Source of the DNA: Chlorogloeopsis fritschii | GTDB lineage: Bacteria; Cyanobacteriota; Cyanobacteriia; Cyanobacteriales; Nostocaceae | Direction: 5' to 3' (one strand) | DNA: 64,000 bases | Assembly (NCBI RefSeq): GCF_043099315.1 | Contig: NZ_CP170746.1 | In this document: positions 41,928 through 50,760 of the stretch, one piece after another | How positions within the stretch are numbered: position 1 is the first letter of the stretch | Layout: each line of letters begins with the position of its first letter | Made by a program: the position numbers and the translations under genes | The notes under the pieces: model-generated | Database searches by the model: none | Seen by the model: the letters and a program-made list of their open reading frames with translations, nothing else | Told to the model about the DNA's origin: nothing

Positions 41928-42317
41928 CTAAACTACCGCAATACAATCAATCTCTACTAACACATCCTTAGGTAAACGCGATACCTGTACGCAGGCTCGT
42001 GCTGGTGCTGTAGCCTCGTCAAAATACTTAGCATAAATAGCATTCATCGCTGCGAAATCATTCATGTCAGCTAAGAAGACAGTTGTTTTTACTACATCCT
42101 CAAACTTCGCCCCAGCCGCAGCTAAGATTGCCTGCAAATTAGCCATTACTTGTTCTGTCTGCTTAGTCACATCTCCTGTGCCGACAATAGCACCCGTCTT
42201 CGGATCGAGCGCAATTTGTCCAGCTACAAACACCATTTGACCAGAAGCAACAATAGCTTGATTGTACGGGCCGACTGGTGCAGGTGCTTGTTCAGTATTA
42301 ATTACTTTTTTATTCAT
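41928..42317 (-). CDS. ridA: RidA family enamine/imine deaminase
   Basis: A 129-residue YjgF/YER057c/UK114 protein. RidA hydrolyses reactive 2-aminoacrylate and related enamines made by PLP enzymes such as threonine dehydratase, protecting the cell. Hallmarks: APAPVGPYNQAIVASGQMVF (~11-30), the catalytic Arg in PARACVQVSRLPKDVLVEID near 104, and the conserved Glu in VEIDCIAVV. Length and start are canonical, and it would form a trimer. A Nudix gene lies 97 bp upstream on the same strand, but the gap has CTACCCTGCGGGTAG repeat sequence, so cotranscription is uncertain. Confidence 0.95.
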   Translation of the reverse strand: MNKKVINTEQAPAPVGPYNQAIVASGQMVFVAGQIALDPKTGAIVGTGDVTKQTEQVMANLQAILAAAGAKFEDVVKTTVFLADMNDFAAMNAIYAKYFDEATAPARACVQVSRLPKDVLVEIDCIAVV

Positions 42318-42414
42318 TTCTTCCTTCGTGTCCTTTGTGTCCTACCCTGCGGGTAGACACGAAGTGGCTTCTGAAAGTAGCCGCTGCGCGTCTATGTGGT
42401 TAATTTCCATAACC

Positions 42415-42840
42415 CTACCTTGGACGTATCCCATAATGTCGATATCGCCAATAATCTTGGAGAATGCGATCGTGGTCAAAACATAAATTAGTAGGTATGC
42501 ACCAAGGCTCAAAAATTCCAATATCCTTGGCGTCATCTCCTGCTTTTGCTTCTCCTTTTGCTGTGGCGATAAAAACAATACTGATCGTGTGCTTGCGGCG
42601 ATCGCGATTCGGATCGGAATACACGTGTAATTGTTCTATCAACTCCACTTGCAAACCCGTTTCTTCCGTGGCTTCGCGCTGGGCTGCTGCTTCCACAGTT
42701 TCGCCATAATCAACAAAACCACCGGGAATTGCCCAACCCAAAGGCGGATTATGTCTCTGAATTAACACTATTGGTCGATGAGGACGGTCAACCAATTCGA
42801 TGATGATATCAACAGTCGGAACAGGATTTTGATGATTCAT
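42415..42840 (-). CDS. Nudix hydrolase (ADP-ribose pyrophosphatase-like)
   Basis: A ~141-residue Nudix protein with a perfect box: GGFVDYGETVEAAAQREATE followed by ETGL. The PLGWAIPGGFVDYGE context and the downstream HVYSDPNRDRRKHTISIVF segment resemble ADP-ribose/NADH-type Nudix enzymes rather than MutT. The C-terminus ILQDYWRYRHYGIRP is common in cyanobacterial homologues. Two ATGs are possible (42858 and 42840); I use the second because it gives MNHQNPVPTVDII. The substrate cannot be fixed from sequence. Confidence 0.88.
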   Translation of the reverse strand: MNHQNPVPTVDIIIELVDRPHRPIVLIQRHNPPLGWAIPGGFVDYGETVEAAAQREATEETGLQVELIEQLHVYSDPNRDRRKHTISIVFIATAKGEAKAGDDAKDIGIFEPWCIPTNLCFDHDRILQDYWRYRHYGIRPR

Positions 42841-42946
42841 AAAACACCATTTTTGCATTAAGTCTGGTCACTCAGTTAGCTGAAAGCAGACGTCTGTTCC
42901 GTGGTAAATTCGTTGGGACATCTTCCTCCTACAGTTCAGGTTAATT

Positions 42947-44458
42947 ATGCATCCTTTGAGAGCTAGTGGTATTTTGCTGCATCCCACTTGTTTTCCCAGT
43001 CACTATGGAATCGGAGATTTGGGAACCGGGGCTTATCGTTTTATTGATTTTCTCCAAGAAAGCAACCAACAATATTGGCAAGTATTACCTTTAGGGCCGA
43101 CTGGTTACGGTAATTCTCCTTATATGTCATACTCGGCTATGGCAGGAAACCCTTTGTTAATTAGCCCAGAAAAGCTGCGCGATGAAGGGTTGCTGGAGGA
43201 AGAGGATTTTGCAAATTTACCAGCATTTCCTACAGGAAAGGTAGATTACCAGCTAGCTGTAGCAGCTAAAATTCCTCTGTTGAAAAAAGCCTGTGCTAAC
43301 TTTAAAAGCCATGCTACACCCGAACAGCAACACGCATTCGCCAATTTTTGCCAAACGAAAGCTTATTGGTTAGACGATTATGCTTTGTTTATGGCACTCA
43401 AGGATGCGCAAGCAAGCCCTAGTTGGCACACTTGGGAACCAGAAATTGCCAAGCGCCACGATAAAGCTATGGAGGCAGCACGGCTGCTGCTTGCTGGAGC
43501 AATTTTTTACCATAAATTTACTCAATACGAGTTTTTCCGCCAATGGTCGGAACTAAAGCAATATGCCAATGAGCGGGGCATCTATATAATTGGTGATATT
43601 CCTATTTATGTAGCTCATGATAGTGCGGATGTTTGGGCACATCCTGACATCTTTTGCCTAGATCAACAGACGGGTGAAGTGGAATTAATGGCAGGTGTTC
43701 CACCAGATTACTTTAGCGCTACCGGTCAGTTGTGGGGTAACCCGGTTTACAACTGGGAAACTTTGCAAAAGCAAGATTTTAGCTGGTGGATTCAGCGTTT
43801 TGAAGCGATGCTGGATTATGTCGATATTATTCGCATCGATCATTTTAGGGGATTTGAATCTTATTGGGCTGTACCAAAAGGCGAAGAAACAGCTATCAAT
43901 GGAGAGTGGGTGAAAGCGCCTGGAGAACAGTTATTTGAGACAATTAAACAAAAGCTGGGCAAGCTGCCTGTCTTAGCTGAAGATTTAGGTACGATTACCC
44001 CAGAGGTAGAAGCGCTGCGAGATAAGTTTGAATTTCCAGGGATGAAAATTTTGCAGTTTGCTTTTGGCTCCGATTCTGCCAACCCCTACTTACCCTTTAA
44101 CTACCAACGTAATGCAGTGGTTTACACAGGCACTCACGATAACGACACGACTGTAGGTTGGTTCAATCAAGCGTCAGATTGGGAAAAGCAAAATTTATTA
44201 CTTTATTTAGGTTGCTTCAGCCCGGATGGCATCCACTGGGATTTAATTCGTCTGGCTTTGAGTGCGATCGCTAACCTAGCGATTCTTCCTTTGCAAGATG
44301 TTTTAGGTTTGGGAACTGAGGCGCGGATGAATTTTCCTAGCAAAGCGGAGGGCAATTGGGAATGGCGTTATGAAGCACAGGCTTTGACTCAAGAGTCTGC
44401 CTGGAAACTGAAAACATTAACCACGTTATACGGGCGTGCCCCGCAGCCGAAGTCATAA
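42947..44458 (+). CDS. malQ: 4-alpha-glucanotransferase (amylomaltase)
   Basis: A 503-residue GH77 enzyme that transfers alpha-1,4-glucan segments (disproportionation) in glycogen and maltooligosaccharide metabolism. Conserved parts: RASGILLHPTCFPSHYGIGD at the N-terminus, GDIPIYVAHDSADVWAHPD (~219-237), the nucleophile region IIRIDHFRGFESYWAVP with Asp (~296), the acid/base region LPVLAEDLGTITPEVEALRD with Glu (~343), and YTGTHDNDTTVGW with the third carboxylate (~394). The length and all catalytic regions are intact. It stands alone between gaps. A dispersed ACCACAGAT hairpin lies downstream. Confidence 0.96.
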   Translation: MHPLRASGILLHPTCFPSHYGIGDLGTGAYRFIDFLQESNQQYWQVLPLGPTGYGNSPYMSYSAMAGNPLLISPEKLRDEGLLEEEDFANLPAFPTGKVDYQLAVAAKIPLLKKACANFKSHATPEQQHAFANFCQTKAYWLDDYALFMALKDAQASPSWHTWEPEIAKRHDKAMEAARLLLAGAIFYHKFTQYEFFRQWSELKQYANERGIYIIGDIPIYVAHDSADVWAHPDIFCLDQQTGEVELMAGVPPDYFSATGQLWGNPVYNWETLQKQDFSWWIQRFEAMLDYVDIIRIDHFRGFESYWAVPKGEETAINGEWVKAPGEQLFETIKQKLGKLPVLAEDLGTITPEVEALRDKFEFPGMKILQFAFGSDSANPYLPFNYQRNAVVYTGTHDNDTTVGWFNQASDWEKQNLLLYLGCFSPDGIHWDLIRLALSAIANLAILPLQDVLGLGTEARMNFPSKAEGNWEWRYEAQALTQESAWKLKTLTTLYGRAPQPKS

Positions 44459-44550
44459 GTTTTGAGTTATCAGTGTTGAGTTTATTCACAACTCAACACT
44501 TACATCTTGATATAAATTGAAATGGCAAGCAAAAATCATGTTTTAGAAAT

Positions 44551-44619
44551 CGACCACAGATAAACCACGAGATGCACACGGATGATTTATCTGTGTTTAT
44601 CTGTGTCCATCTGTGGTCG
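44551..44619. repeat. ACCACAGAT...ATCTGTGGT dispersed hairpin
   Basis: CGACCACAGAT (44551-44561) and ATCTGTGGTCG (44609-44619) are perfect arms; the inside also has TTATCTGTGT repeats. It lies in the gap between malQ and the convergent RodZ-like gene and could work as a terminator hairpin, though no T-run follows. Confidence 0.65.
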
Positions 44620-44704
44620 TTATACCTAAAATTGGATTTTACAATCAATCTATATTTGGTGCGACTAAAGGTGAGTTAGGCTAATTTACATTAGAACAAT
44701 TCAA

Positions 44705-45508
44705 CTATGACCTTGTGTTGGCAGCGATGGTAAATTCTTTTTGTTTGCCTGGCTCTCCTAATTGCTTGGCTTTTTGACGGTTGACACTTACCAACACGCC
44801 TCCAGCATTATCAGTTCTCACTGTTAATTGCTCTTGGGCTTGCCAATTGCCACGAAAACCCTGTGGTAGTTCACCTTCGTACTCGACTTTGCCATCAACT
44901 CTAACCTGAATCCAGGATTTCTCTGTCAAAATGACACCAATCTGTAACTGTTGTTCTTCGCTGCTTGTGATTTCACTAACAGATTGAAGATTTGGTTGGG
45001 CATTTTGAGTAGCTCGTGAATCTAAAACGGCTTCTACATCTGGCTGTTGCTGAGTTTTATTTGCTGTTTGTAGTGCGTTGGGATTCAATAAGCGAGACAA
45101 GCCAATCACAGAAGACAAAATCACAAATACATAAATTAAATAAAGATGAATTGGACGTAATTCACCGATTGTCGTAGTCTTCAAAACGGGCTTAGTAATG
45201 ATTTTGTTGATGGTAACTGGAAAGTGACTGGCAAATTCTGTACCATTAAAACCCAATGCATCGGCATATTGTCGAATCAACCCTTGAATGTAGATTGGCT
45301 CTGGAAGTTCTTTTAAATTACCTTCTTCTATTGCTTGCAGTAGCCGCCGAGGAACTTTTGTCAGTACAACCATTTCCTCTAGTGATAAACCATTTTCCTG
45401 GCGTGAGGCACTCAGTTGCCTGCCTATGTCTGCTAACTTCTCGGCTTGCTTTTGATCGTCAACTGAAGGTGTAGACTCATGCTTGTGATTCCTTCTCAAC
45501 CACTTCAT
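44705..45508 (-). CDS. RodZ-like protein (HTH, one transmembrane helix, DUF4115 domain)
   Basis: A 267-residue protein. A Cro-like helix-turn-helix spans ~25-95 (IGRQLSASRQENGLSLEEMV, VPRRLLQAIEEGNLKELPEP, YIQGLIRQYADALG). One transmembrane helix is near 123-143 (IHLYLIYVFVILSSVIGLSR). A Gln/Ser-rich linker precedes an extracytoplasmic beta domain of the DUF4115 type (~185-265; SWIQVRVDGKVEYEGELPQG, LTVRTDNAGGVLVSVN). This is the RodZ architecture; RodZ links MreB to the cell-wall elongation machinery. mreB is not in the window, so a general cell-shape or envelope role is inferred. It lies 25 bp after the pseudouridine synthase gene, a probable two-gene operon. Confidence 0.85.
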   Translation of the reverse strand: MKWLRRNHKHESTPSVDDQKQAEKLADIGRQLSASRQENGLSLEEMVVLTKVPRRLLQAIEEGNLKELPEPIYIQGLIRQYADALGFNGTEFASHFPVTINKIITKPVLKTTTIGELRPIHLYLIYVFVILSSVIGLSRLLNPNALQTANKTQQQPDVEAVLDSRATQNAQPNLQSVSEITSSEEQQLQIGVILTEKSWIQVRVDGKVEYEGELPQGFRGNWQAQEQLTVRTDNAGGVLVSVNRQKAKQLGEPGKQKEFTIAANTRS

Positions 45509-45533
45509 TGGCTGTTATGCTCCTTGAATCTAG

Positions 45534-46298
45534 CTAAATTTTTAATCGAGAATCTACTTGAATTTGTTGTAAAAATTTAATTTCGCTTTCTTTGAGGTGG
45601 CGATACTCACCTTCACGCAAACGCCTCTGGTTAGGCGCTTGTAATTGAATTAAACCTATAGCAGTACGATGTAATTTAATAACTGGGTAGCCCAATTGTT
45701 GGGCTACACGGCGAATTTGCCGATTCCTTCCCTCCTTTAAAATAATTTCTAAACAGCTAGAATCAGCTAATCTTTCGATCAGTTTTACTTGTGCTGGTCG
45801 TGTTTTTCTTCCATCCAACATCACACCTTGACTCCAAATTTGCAGTACGCTTTGGGGGGGATGTCCCTTCACCACAACACGATAGGTTTTGGGAATACTG
45901 TGACGCGGATGGGTAAGCCAGAATGTCAATTCTCCGTCATTGGTGAGTATTAATGCTCCGGTAGAATCTGCATCTAGACGCCCAACTGGGTGAATAGCTT
46001 GACTAGAACGCAATTCTGGTGGTAGTAAATCCAGAACTGTCTTTCTATTTTGGGGATCGTAGCAAGTGGATACTACACCTGCTGGTTTGTGTAGTAACAA
46101 ATACACTAACGCTGGACGTTCTGCAGCTGATACTGGCTTGCCATCAACTGTAATTGTGTCTCTTTGGGGATCAATTTTTTGCCCCAAGTGCGCTACGTCT
46201 CCATTGACACGCACGCGCGATCGCCTAATCATTTCTTCGGCTTGACGACGCGAGGCAATACCCCATTGAGATAGAATCTTTTGTAACCTAGTCTCCAT
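45534..46298 (-). CDS. Pseudouridine synthase, RsuA/RluB family
   Basis: A 254-residue RNA-modifying enzyme. An N-terminal S4 RNA-binding domain (~1-60; LQKILSQWGIASRRQAEEMI) is followed by the catalytic domain with Asp in HPVGRLDADSTGALILTNDG (~104-123) and the conserved LKEGRNRQIRRVAQQLGYP and LHRTAIGLIQL. The family makes pseudouridine in rRNA (RluB and RluE in 23S, RsuA in 16S); the target cannot be fixed from sequence, though RluB-like is the closest impression. It is cotranscribed with the RodZ-like gene downstream. The 353-bp upstream gap contains no recognised element. Confidence 0.93.
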   Translation of the reverse strand: METRLQKILSQWGIASRRQAEEMIRRSRVRVNGDVAHLGQKIDPQRDTITVDGKPVSAAERPALVYLLLHKPAGVVSTCYDPQNRKTVLDLLPPELRSSQAIHPVGRLDADSTGALILTNDGELTFWLTHPRHSIPKTYRVVVKGHPPQSVLQIWSQGVMLDGRKTRPAQVKLIERLADSSCLEIILKEGRNRQIRRVAQQLGYPVIKLHRTAIGLIQLQAPNQRRLREGEYRHLKESEIKFLQQIQVDSRLKI

Positions 46299-46651
46299 GT
46301 GGAAATTGCTTATTCTGAAATTAAAACTTAAAAAATTACTTGAAGAACTCAGAAACCAGAATACAAAATATTCTGACTCCTAACTCGTGACTACTTTTTT
46401 GTAAGTCCTTTATTGATTAAGTCAGTCGGTGGTAATAAATACAACTAAGTCACGAAAAGCAAATATGTTTAAAAACCTAACCAATGAAGGACAAATAACA
46501 AATGACGGTGTTAACGAGTTAGCTTTATTTGCACCAATCTACTTAAATCATATATTTGTGGTTGGTTATTGGTAGCCACAAATGATACATTTAAGTTTTG
46601 TTTAAACTCTTGTAGATTTGTAAGTAAATGACCCTTACATTGAGTGAGTAG
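46299..46651. other. Divergent AT-rich promoter gap
   Basis: 353 bp between the divergent pseudouridine synthase and DUF2993 genes. No gene, terminator or dispersed repeat was recognised. Confidence 0.5.
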
Positions 46652-47368
46652 ATGCCAGAAAAAAATTTAGAAACCCAAAGTTCCCATAAAAAACTTCGGA
46701 TTGTCACTAACGTGCTGAAAGCAGCACTCAAAGTATGGTTGAGATCGCAAGTTAGTCAAATCTCTGAGCTAGAAGTTGAGATTAAAGCTAGCGATCGCCA
46801 AATTCTCTCTGGTTCTATCCCTCTGGTGTCTATTAGTGCTAGTCACGCTGTTTACAAAGGTCTTCATGTTAGGCAGATTCAATTAATAGCACAAAATATT
46901 CGTGTCAATATTGGCTCAGTACTTAAAGGACAGCCACTACGACTGTTAGAAACAGTACCAGTAAGTGGTGAGATTACCTTGGAGGAGGACGATCTTAATG
47001 CCTCTGTTGCTTCTACTTTATTGGTATCGGGTTTAAATGAGCTACTGGATAAACTTTTACCAGAACAACGCTCACAATCCAAGTCGATAATTTGGCAAAA
47101 AATTATTCTTGGCAATGGTTACTTTATACTTTATTTCTCCCCGGTTCCTGAAAACAACAATACTCCATCAGAAATGTGTGTGCACTTAAAATTACTGAGC
47201 AAACATGAGTTACAAGTAACACAATTTTTACCGGATAACAATACGGAAGTTAGAGTAGAAAATGAGAATGAACACTATATCGATTTGGGTTCGGAAGTTG
47301 ACATCCAAGAATTACAACTGATCCCAGGAAAGGTAGTGTGCCGTGGACGAGTTAATGTTAAACCTTGA
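46652..47368 (+). CDS. DUF2993 (LmeA-like) family protein
   Basis: A 238-residue protein of the DUF2993 family, related to LmeA-type phospholipid-binding proteins. Visible family features: VLKAALKVWLRSQVSQISEL, then ASDRQILSGSIPLVSISASHAVYKGL (quoted in part as DRQILSGSIPLVSI) and QIQLIAQNIRVN, a beta-rich pattern. There is no signal peptide, so unlike mycobacterial LmeA it appears cytosolic or membrane-peripheral. The function in cyanobacteria is unknown. It is convergent with cdsA, with a perfect hairpin between them. Confidence 0.8.
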   Translation: MPEKNLETQSSHKKLRIVTNVLKAALKVWLRSQVSQISELEVEIKASDRQILSGSIPLVSISASHAVYKGLHVRQIQLIAQNIRVNIGSVLKGQPLRLLETVPVSGEITLEEDDLNASVASTLLVSGLNELLDKLLPEQRSQSKSIIWQKIILGNGYFILYFSPVPENNNTPSEMCVHLKLLSKHELQVTQFLPDNNTEVRVENENEHYIDLGSEVDIQELQLIPGKVVCRGRVNVKP

Positions 47369-47479
47369 AGTAAAAACTTAAAGATTAAAAATATTATTTC
47401 TTGATTATTCATAATATTTTTACCGCTACAAGCTTTTTCCTTTCAGGTGTCTGTTGTCTCACCTGAAAATAGGGTGTTC

Positions 47480-47512
47480 AGATCCCCGACTTTTTAAAAA
47501 AGTCGGGGATCT
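47480..47512. terminator. GATCCCCGACTTTTT hairpin between convergent genes
   Basis: AGATCCCCGACTTTTT and AAAAAGTCGGGGATCT form a perfect palindromic stem of ~16 bp between the DUF2993 and cdsA ends. A second member of this hairpin family is at 51560-51590. A bidirectional terminator role is likely. Confidence 0.7.
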
Positions 47513-47542
47513 ATAACCTTTCATAATTTGCATGGCAGACTA

Positions 47543-48427
47543 CTAAACCAGTAGTGGCAACAGGAGAGTGACAAAATAGAAAACTAAAGGAGCCGTAAAA
47601 ATATAACTATCAGTACGGTCTAATATACCGCCGTGTCCGGGAATTAATTGCCCTGAATCTTTGACTCCAGCATCCCGCTTGAGCATAGACTCGGTGAGAT
47701 CGCCTAAAAGGCTAGCAATGCCAATCAATAAACCTAATGTTAAACCGGTGATTGGGTATTGAGGCCAATTAAAGTAGTAAGCTCCAGCAAAAGCGATCAT
47801 AATGCTGGCAAAAACACCAAAGACAGCACCCTCAACGGTTTTTTTCGGACTAATATCAGATAAAGGGGTTTTACCAAAGAATTTACCAATAATATAAGCA
47901 CCAATATCAGCTCCCCAGATACAGGCAAAAGTTAGCAGTGTTGCTGTCAAACCGTTTGGCAAAGAAGTTGTGTGTTTGTGTTGGAGAAAATCTGCCCAAT
48001 TTGAAGGCCAATAACCTCCCAAAGGAAGGTTACTGGCAACTGTACTATTAATAGCTCGCAACCTTACCCAGTAACTTGGTAAATAACCAGTGTAAAATAG
48101 CCCCAAAATTGAAGCGGAAATATCGGCGATCGTCGCCATTTTGGGCTGAAACAATAGATAAAAACAAATGAATGTACCCGCCACTGGCATAACGGCATCA
48201 GCTAAATTGCCATCCAGGGTACAGATAACTAACAGAACTTGACTAACAACAATAGTGGTTTTTGCAGCAGGAGCTATGCCTTTGGCTTTCACCAAACCAA
48301 AGTATTCGTTTTGACCTAAAAAGATAATCACGGCAAATACGATGGTAAAATACCATCCGCCTAACACTGTTGCCAATAGTGCAACAGTAATTGCTATAAT
48401 TCCACTGAAAATTCGAGACCAAGGCAT
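47543..48427 (-). CDS. cdsA: Phosphatidate cytidylyltransferase
   Basis: A 294-residue polytopic membrane enzyme making CDP-diacylglycerol from phosphatidate and CTP, the branch point to phosphatidylglycerol. About eight hydrophobic segments are visible (for example IIAITVALLATVLGGWYFTI near the start and FACIWGADIGAYIIG near 175). The CDS signature near the C-terminus is clear: SLLGDLTESMLKRDAGVKDS, then PGHGGILDRTDSYIF. Its 5' flank (48428-48470) has GGGACTA heptamer repeats. The cbiT gene lies 111 bp upstream on the same strand. CdsA is expected to be essential. Confidence 0.96.
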   Translation of the reverse strand: MPWSRIFSGIIAITVALLATVLGGWYFTIVFAVIIFLGQNEYFGLVKAKGIAPAAKTTIVVSQVLLVICTLDGNLADAVMPVAGTFICFYLLFQPKMATIADISASILGLFYTGYLPSYWVRLRAINSTVASNLPLGGYWPSNWADFLQHKHTTSLPNGLTATLLTFACIWGADIGAYIIGKFFGKTPLSDISPKKTVEGAVFGVFASIMIAFAGAYYFNWPQYPITGLTLGLLIGIASLLGDLTESMLKRDAGVKDSGQLIPGHGGILDRTDSYIFTAPLVFYFVTLLLPLLV

Positions 48428-48538
48428 AACTGGGGACTAGGGACTAGGGACTAGGGACTAGGGACAGATCAATTAAAAATTAAAAATGTAAAATTAAAAA
48501 TTTTTAATTTTCTAGCCCCTAGCCTCTGTAGTGTGGCT

Positions 48539-49141
48539 TCAGTCTAGTTTCTCACCACTGAGGATAAAAATTGGATCTACGGCAGCGAGGGTTTGAGAAA
48601 AACCGCGTGTTTCCAAACGGTTGACTGCAGATTGCACGACTTCTATATTTCTCGCTTGCAACTGAGCAAAACACTGAGAAATAGCATACAGACTTTCTAG
48701 ATTAGCAGCTGTGGCGACAACTCTACCCGAAGATGGCAAATAATGCCAAACAGTCTGCAAAATTTCCTGAATTGGGCGTCCACCTTCAATGCAAACACGT
48801 TGAGGTGTTTGTTTAACATCGTGCAAGCAATCGGGAGCGCTGCCTTCGATGACTTCAACATTTTTGACTTCAAAGCGATCGCAGTTACGGCGAATTAAAT
48901 TGGCAACTTCCTCATCCCTTTCCACAGCGATAATTCGCCCCTGTGGGCATAACAAACCAACTTCTACGGGAATTGTGCCTGTACCTGCACCAATGTCCCA
49001 CAAAATGGTGTCGGGTTGAAGGCGCAATTGGGCAATCAACAGCAGTCGAATTTCTCTTTGACTCAGGGGAATTCCCGGTAAGTGCTCGAATAAATCGTCG
49101 GGGATGCCAGGACTAATGTAAGGCCAGAGTTGAGAAGGCAT
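48539..49141 (-). CDS. cbiT: Cobalt-precorrin C15 methyltransferase / decarboxylase (CbiT)
   Basis: A 200-residue SAM-dependent methyltransferase of cobalamin synthesis, which methylates C15 and decarboxylates the precorrin side chain (the C-terminal half of CobL). Features: PGIPDDLFEHLPGIPLSQRE (~12-31), the SAM-binding motif ILWDIGAGTGTIPVEVGLL (~46-64), AVERDEEVANLIRRN and VCIEGGRPIQEILQ. The length fits free-standing CbiT. CbiE is not next to it in this window. It is divergent from a Ser/Thr kinase gene 64 bp away. Confidence 0.9.
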   Translation of the reverse strand: MPSQLWPYISPGIPDDLFEHLPGIPLSQREIRLLLIAQLRLQPDTILWDIGAGTGTIPVEVGLLCPQGRIIAVERDEEVANLIRRNCDRFEVKNVEVIEGSAPDCLHDVKQTPQRVCIEGGRPIQEILQTVWHYLPSSGRVVATAANLESLYAISQCFAQLQARNIEVVQSAVNRLETRGFSQTLAAVDPIFILSGEKLD

Positions 49142-49204
49142 ATATTTGTATACAGTTATAGTAAAGAAAGATATGGCTTCAACGTAGCGCTATAACCAAT
49201 TACT

Positions 49205-50626
49205 ATGACTAGTCAAATTTTAGGCGAGTTGCCCGACGGCGATGGCTTCGCGTCACGCTACGAAGTACAGCAGCAGCTGGGTAAAAAGGCTGGGCGACGG
49301 ACTTTATTGGCTCGCGATCGCATGACTGGTGAATTGGTTGTAGTCAAGTTGCTATCTTTCAACAGTGATTTTGAATGGGATGATCTCAAACTGTTTGAGC
49401 GGGAAGCTGAGACTTTAAAATCTTTGTCCCATACCTCAATTCCGCGCTACTTAGATTATTTTGAGGTAAATACACAGAATTTTAAAGGTTTTGCTTTGGT
49501 GCAGACTTATATAGCTGCCCAATCTTTAGAGCAATATTTACAAGCTGGACGTACTTTTACAGAAGCGGAAGTCAAAGAAATAGCCAAAGCAATTTTAGAA
49601 ATTCTCATTTACCTGCATGAGCAAAATCCTCCTGTAATTCACCGTGATATTAAGCCTAGCAATATTTTGTTGAGCGATCGCTCTGGTAATAGTGTTGGGC
49701 AAGTCTATTTGGTAGATTTTGGCTCAGTACAGACTGTGGCAGCAAGCGAAGGCAGTACAGTCACGGTGGTAGGAACTTATGGGTATATGCCACCAGAACA
49801 ATTTGGCGGGCGCACTGTACCTGCTTCTGATTTGTACAGCTTAGGGGCTACTTTAATTTACTTGCTAACAGGAACCCATCCCGCTGATTTACCCCAAAAG
49901 GATTTTCGCATTCAATTTGAGCAAGCAGCAAACATCACTCCTGCTTTTAGTCACTGGCTGAAGTGGATGAGTGAACCTAGTCTAGAAAGACGTTTGCCTT
50001 CTGCCCTAAAAGCACTGGAGGCTTTAGAAAACCCCCAAGTCATCAATAGCACTGCTTTAAGTGTTACCAAACCAATTGGTAGTAAAATTACGTTGACTAA
50101 AAATGCGGATGCTTTAGAAATTCTCATTCCACCTACAGGTTTTAAAGGCTCAACGGCGTTCATGGTTCTGTTTGCGATCGCCTGGAATTCATTTATCCTG
50201 TTTTGGACAATTAATGCTTTAGCTGCTCCTTTTCCTGTAAACATCCCCTTTGCTTTATTCTCACTACCTTTTTGGGGTGCTGGTTTGCATATGGTGTATT
50301 TAATTCTCTCTCCCATACTAAAGCGTATCCGATTGCACCTAGATCGCTCCTCAATAACATTTACTTCTGAAATGTTGGGATTGAAATTCAATCGGGTTCC
50401 GCCCACACCAACACAAGAAATTACTAAGCTAGTCTATACACCAAGAACTTTTACTAGTGACTTTCAAGGCAACAGAATCGAAGTTCCACCCCAACTAACT
50501 GTTTGGGCAGGAGTAAATCGGTACCAAATTGGTGGTAAAGGTGCTCCTGTTGAATCTGAATTGGAAATCGAATGGTTAGCTACTGAATTAAGTGATTGGT
50601 TAGGTTTACCCATACAGCGAGAGTAG
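49205..50626 (+). CDS. Ser/Thr protein kinase with C-terminal membrane domain
   Basis: A 473-residue kinase. The catalytic domain spans ~15-280: glycine-rich loop LGKKAGRRTLLARD (fewer glycines than usual), Lys in LVVVKLLSF, catalytic loop VIHRDIKPSNILL (~145), VYLVDFGSVQTV (~170) and YGYMPPEQFGG. A C-terminal region has two hydrophobic helices (AFMVLFAIAWNSFILFWTIN near 317 and FALFSLPFWGAGLHMVYLIL near 348) and then a ~100-residue cytosolic-looking domain (LHLDRSSITFTSEMLG). This layout occurs in several cyanobacterial kinases of unknown substrate. All core catalytic residues are present. It is divergent from cbiT. Confidence 0.9.
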   Translation: MTSQILGELPDGDGFASRYEVQQQLGKKAGRRTLLARDRMTGELVVVKLLSFNSDFEWDDLKLFEREAETLKSLSHTSIPRYLDYFEVNTQNFKGFALVQTYIAAQSLEQYLQAGRTFTEAEVKEIAKAILEILIYLHEQNPPVIHRDIKPSNILLSDRSGNSVGQVYLVDFGSVQTVAASEGSTVTVVGTYGYMPPEQFGGRTVPASDLYSLGATLIYLLTGTHPADLPQKDFRIQFEQAANITPAFSHWLKWMSEPSLERRLPSALKALEALENPQVINSTALSVTKPIGSKITLTKNADALEILIPPTGFKGSTAFMVLFAIAWNSFILFWTINALAAPFPVNIPFALFSLPFWGAGLHMVYLILSPILKRIRLHLDRSSITFTSEMLGLKFNRVPPTPTQEITKLVYTPRTFTSDFQGNRIEVPPQLTVWAGVNRYQIGGKGAPVESELEIEWLATELSDWLGLPIQRE

Positions 50627-50675
50627 TGCTTTTAAGAAACAAGGCAGGTGGCAGCATTTTAACTACGCTCAGTTT

Positions 50676-50704
50676 CTCGTTACCAGGTTGAACCTGGTAA
50701 CGAG
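50676..50704. repeat. CTCGTTACCAGGTT palindrome, copy 2
   Basis: Perfect 14-bp arms around a single G; same family as 37524-37550. It lies between the convergent kinase and parvulin-like genes. Confidence 0.75.
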
Positions 50705-50760
50705 GGTTTCGAGGTTTCGCCTCCTGTTTCTTTTAAGGATTAGGGAATAGGTACAAAATA

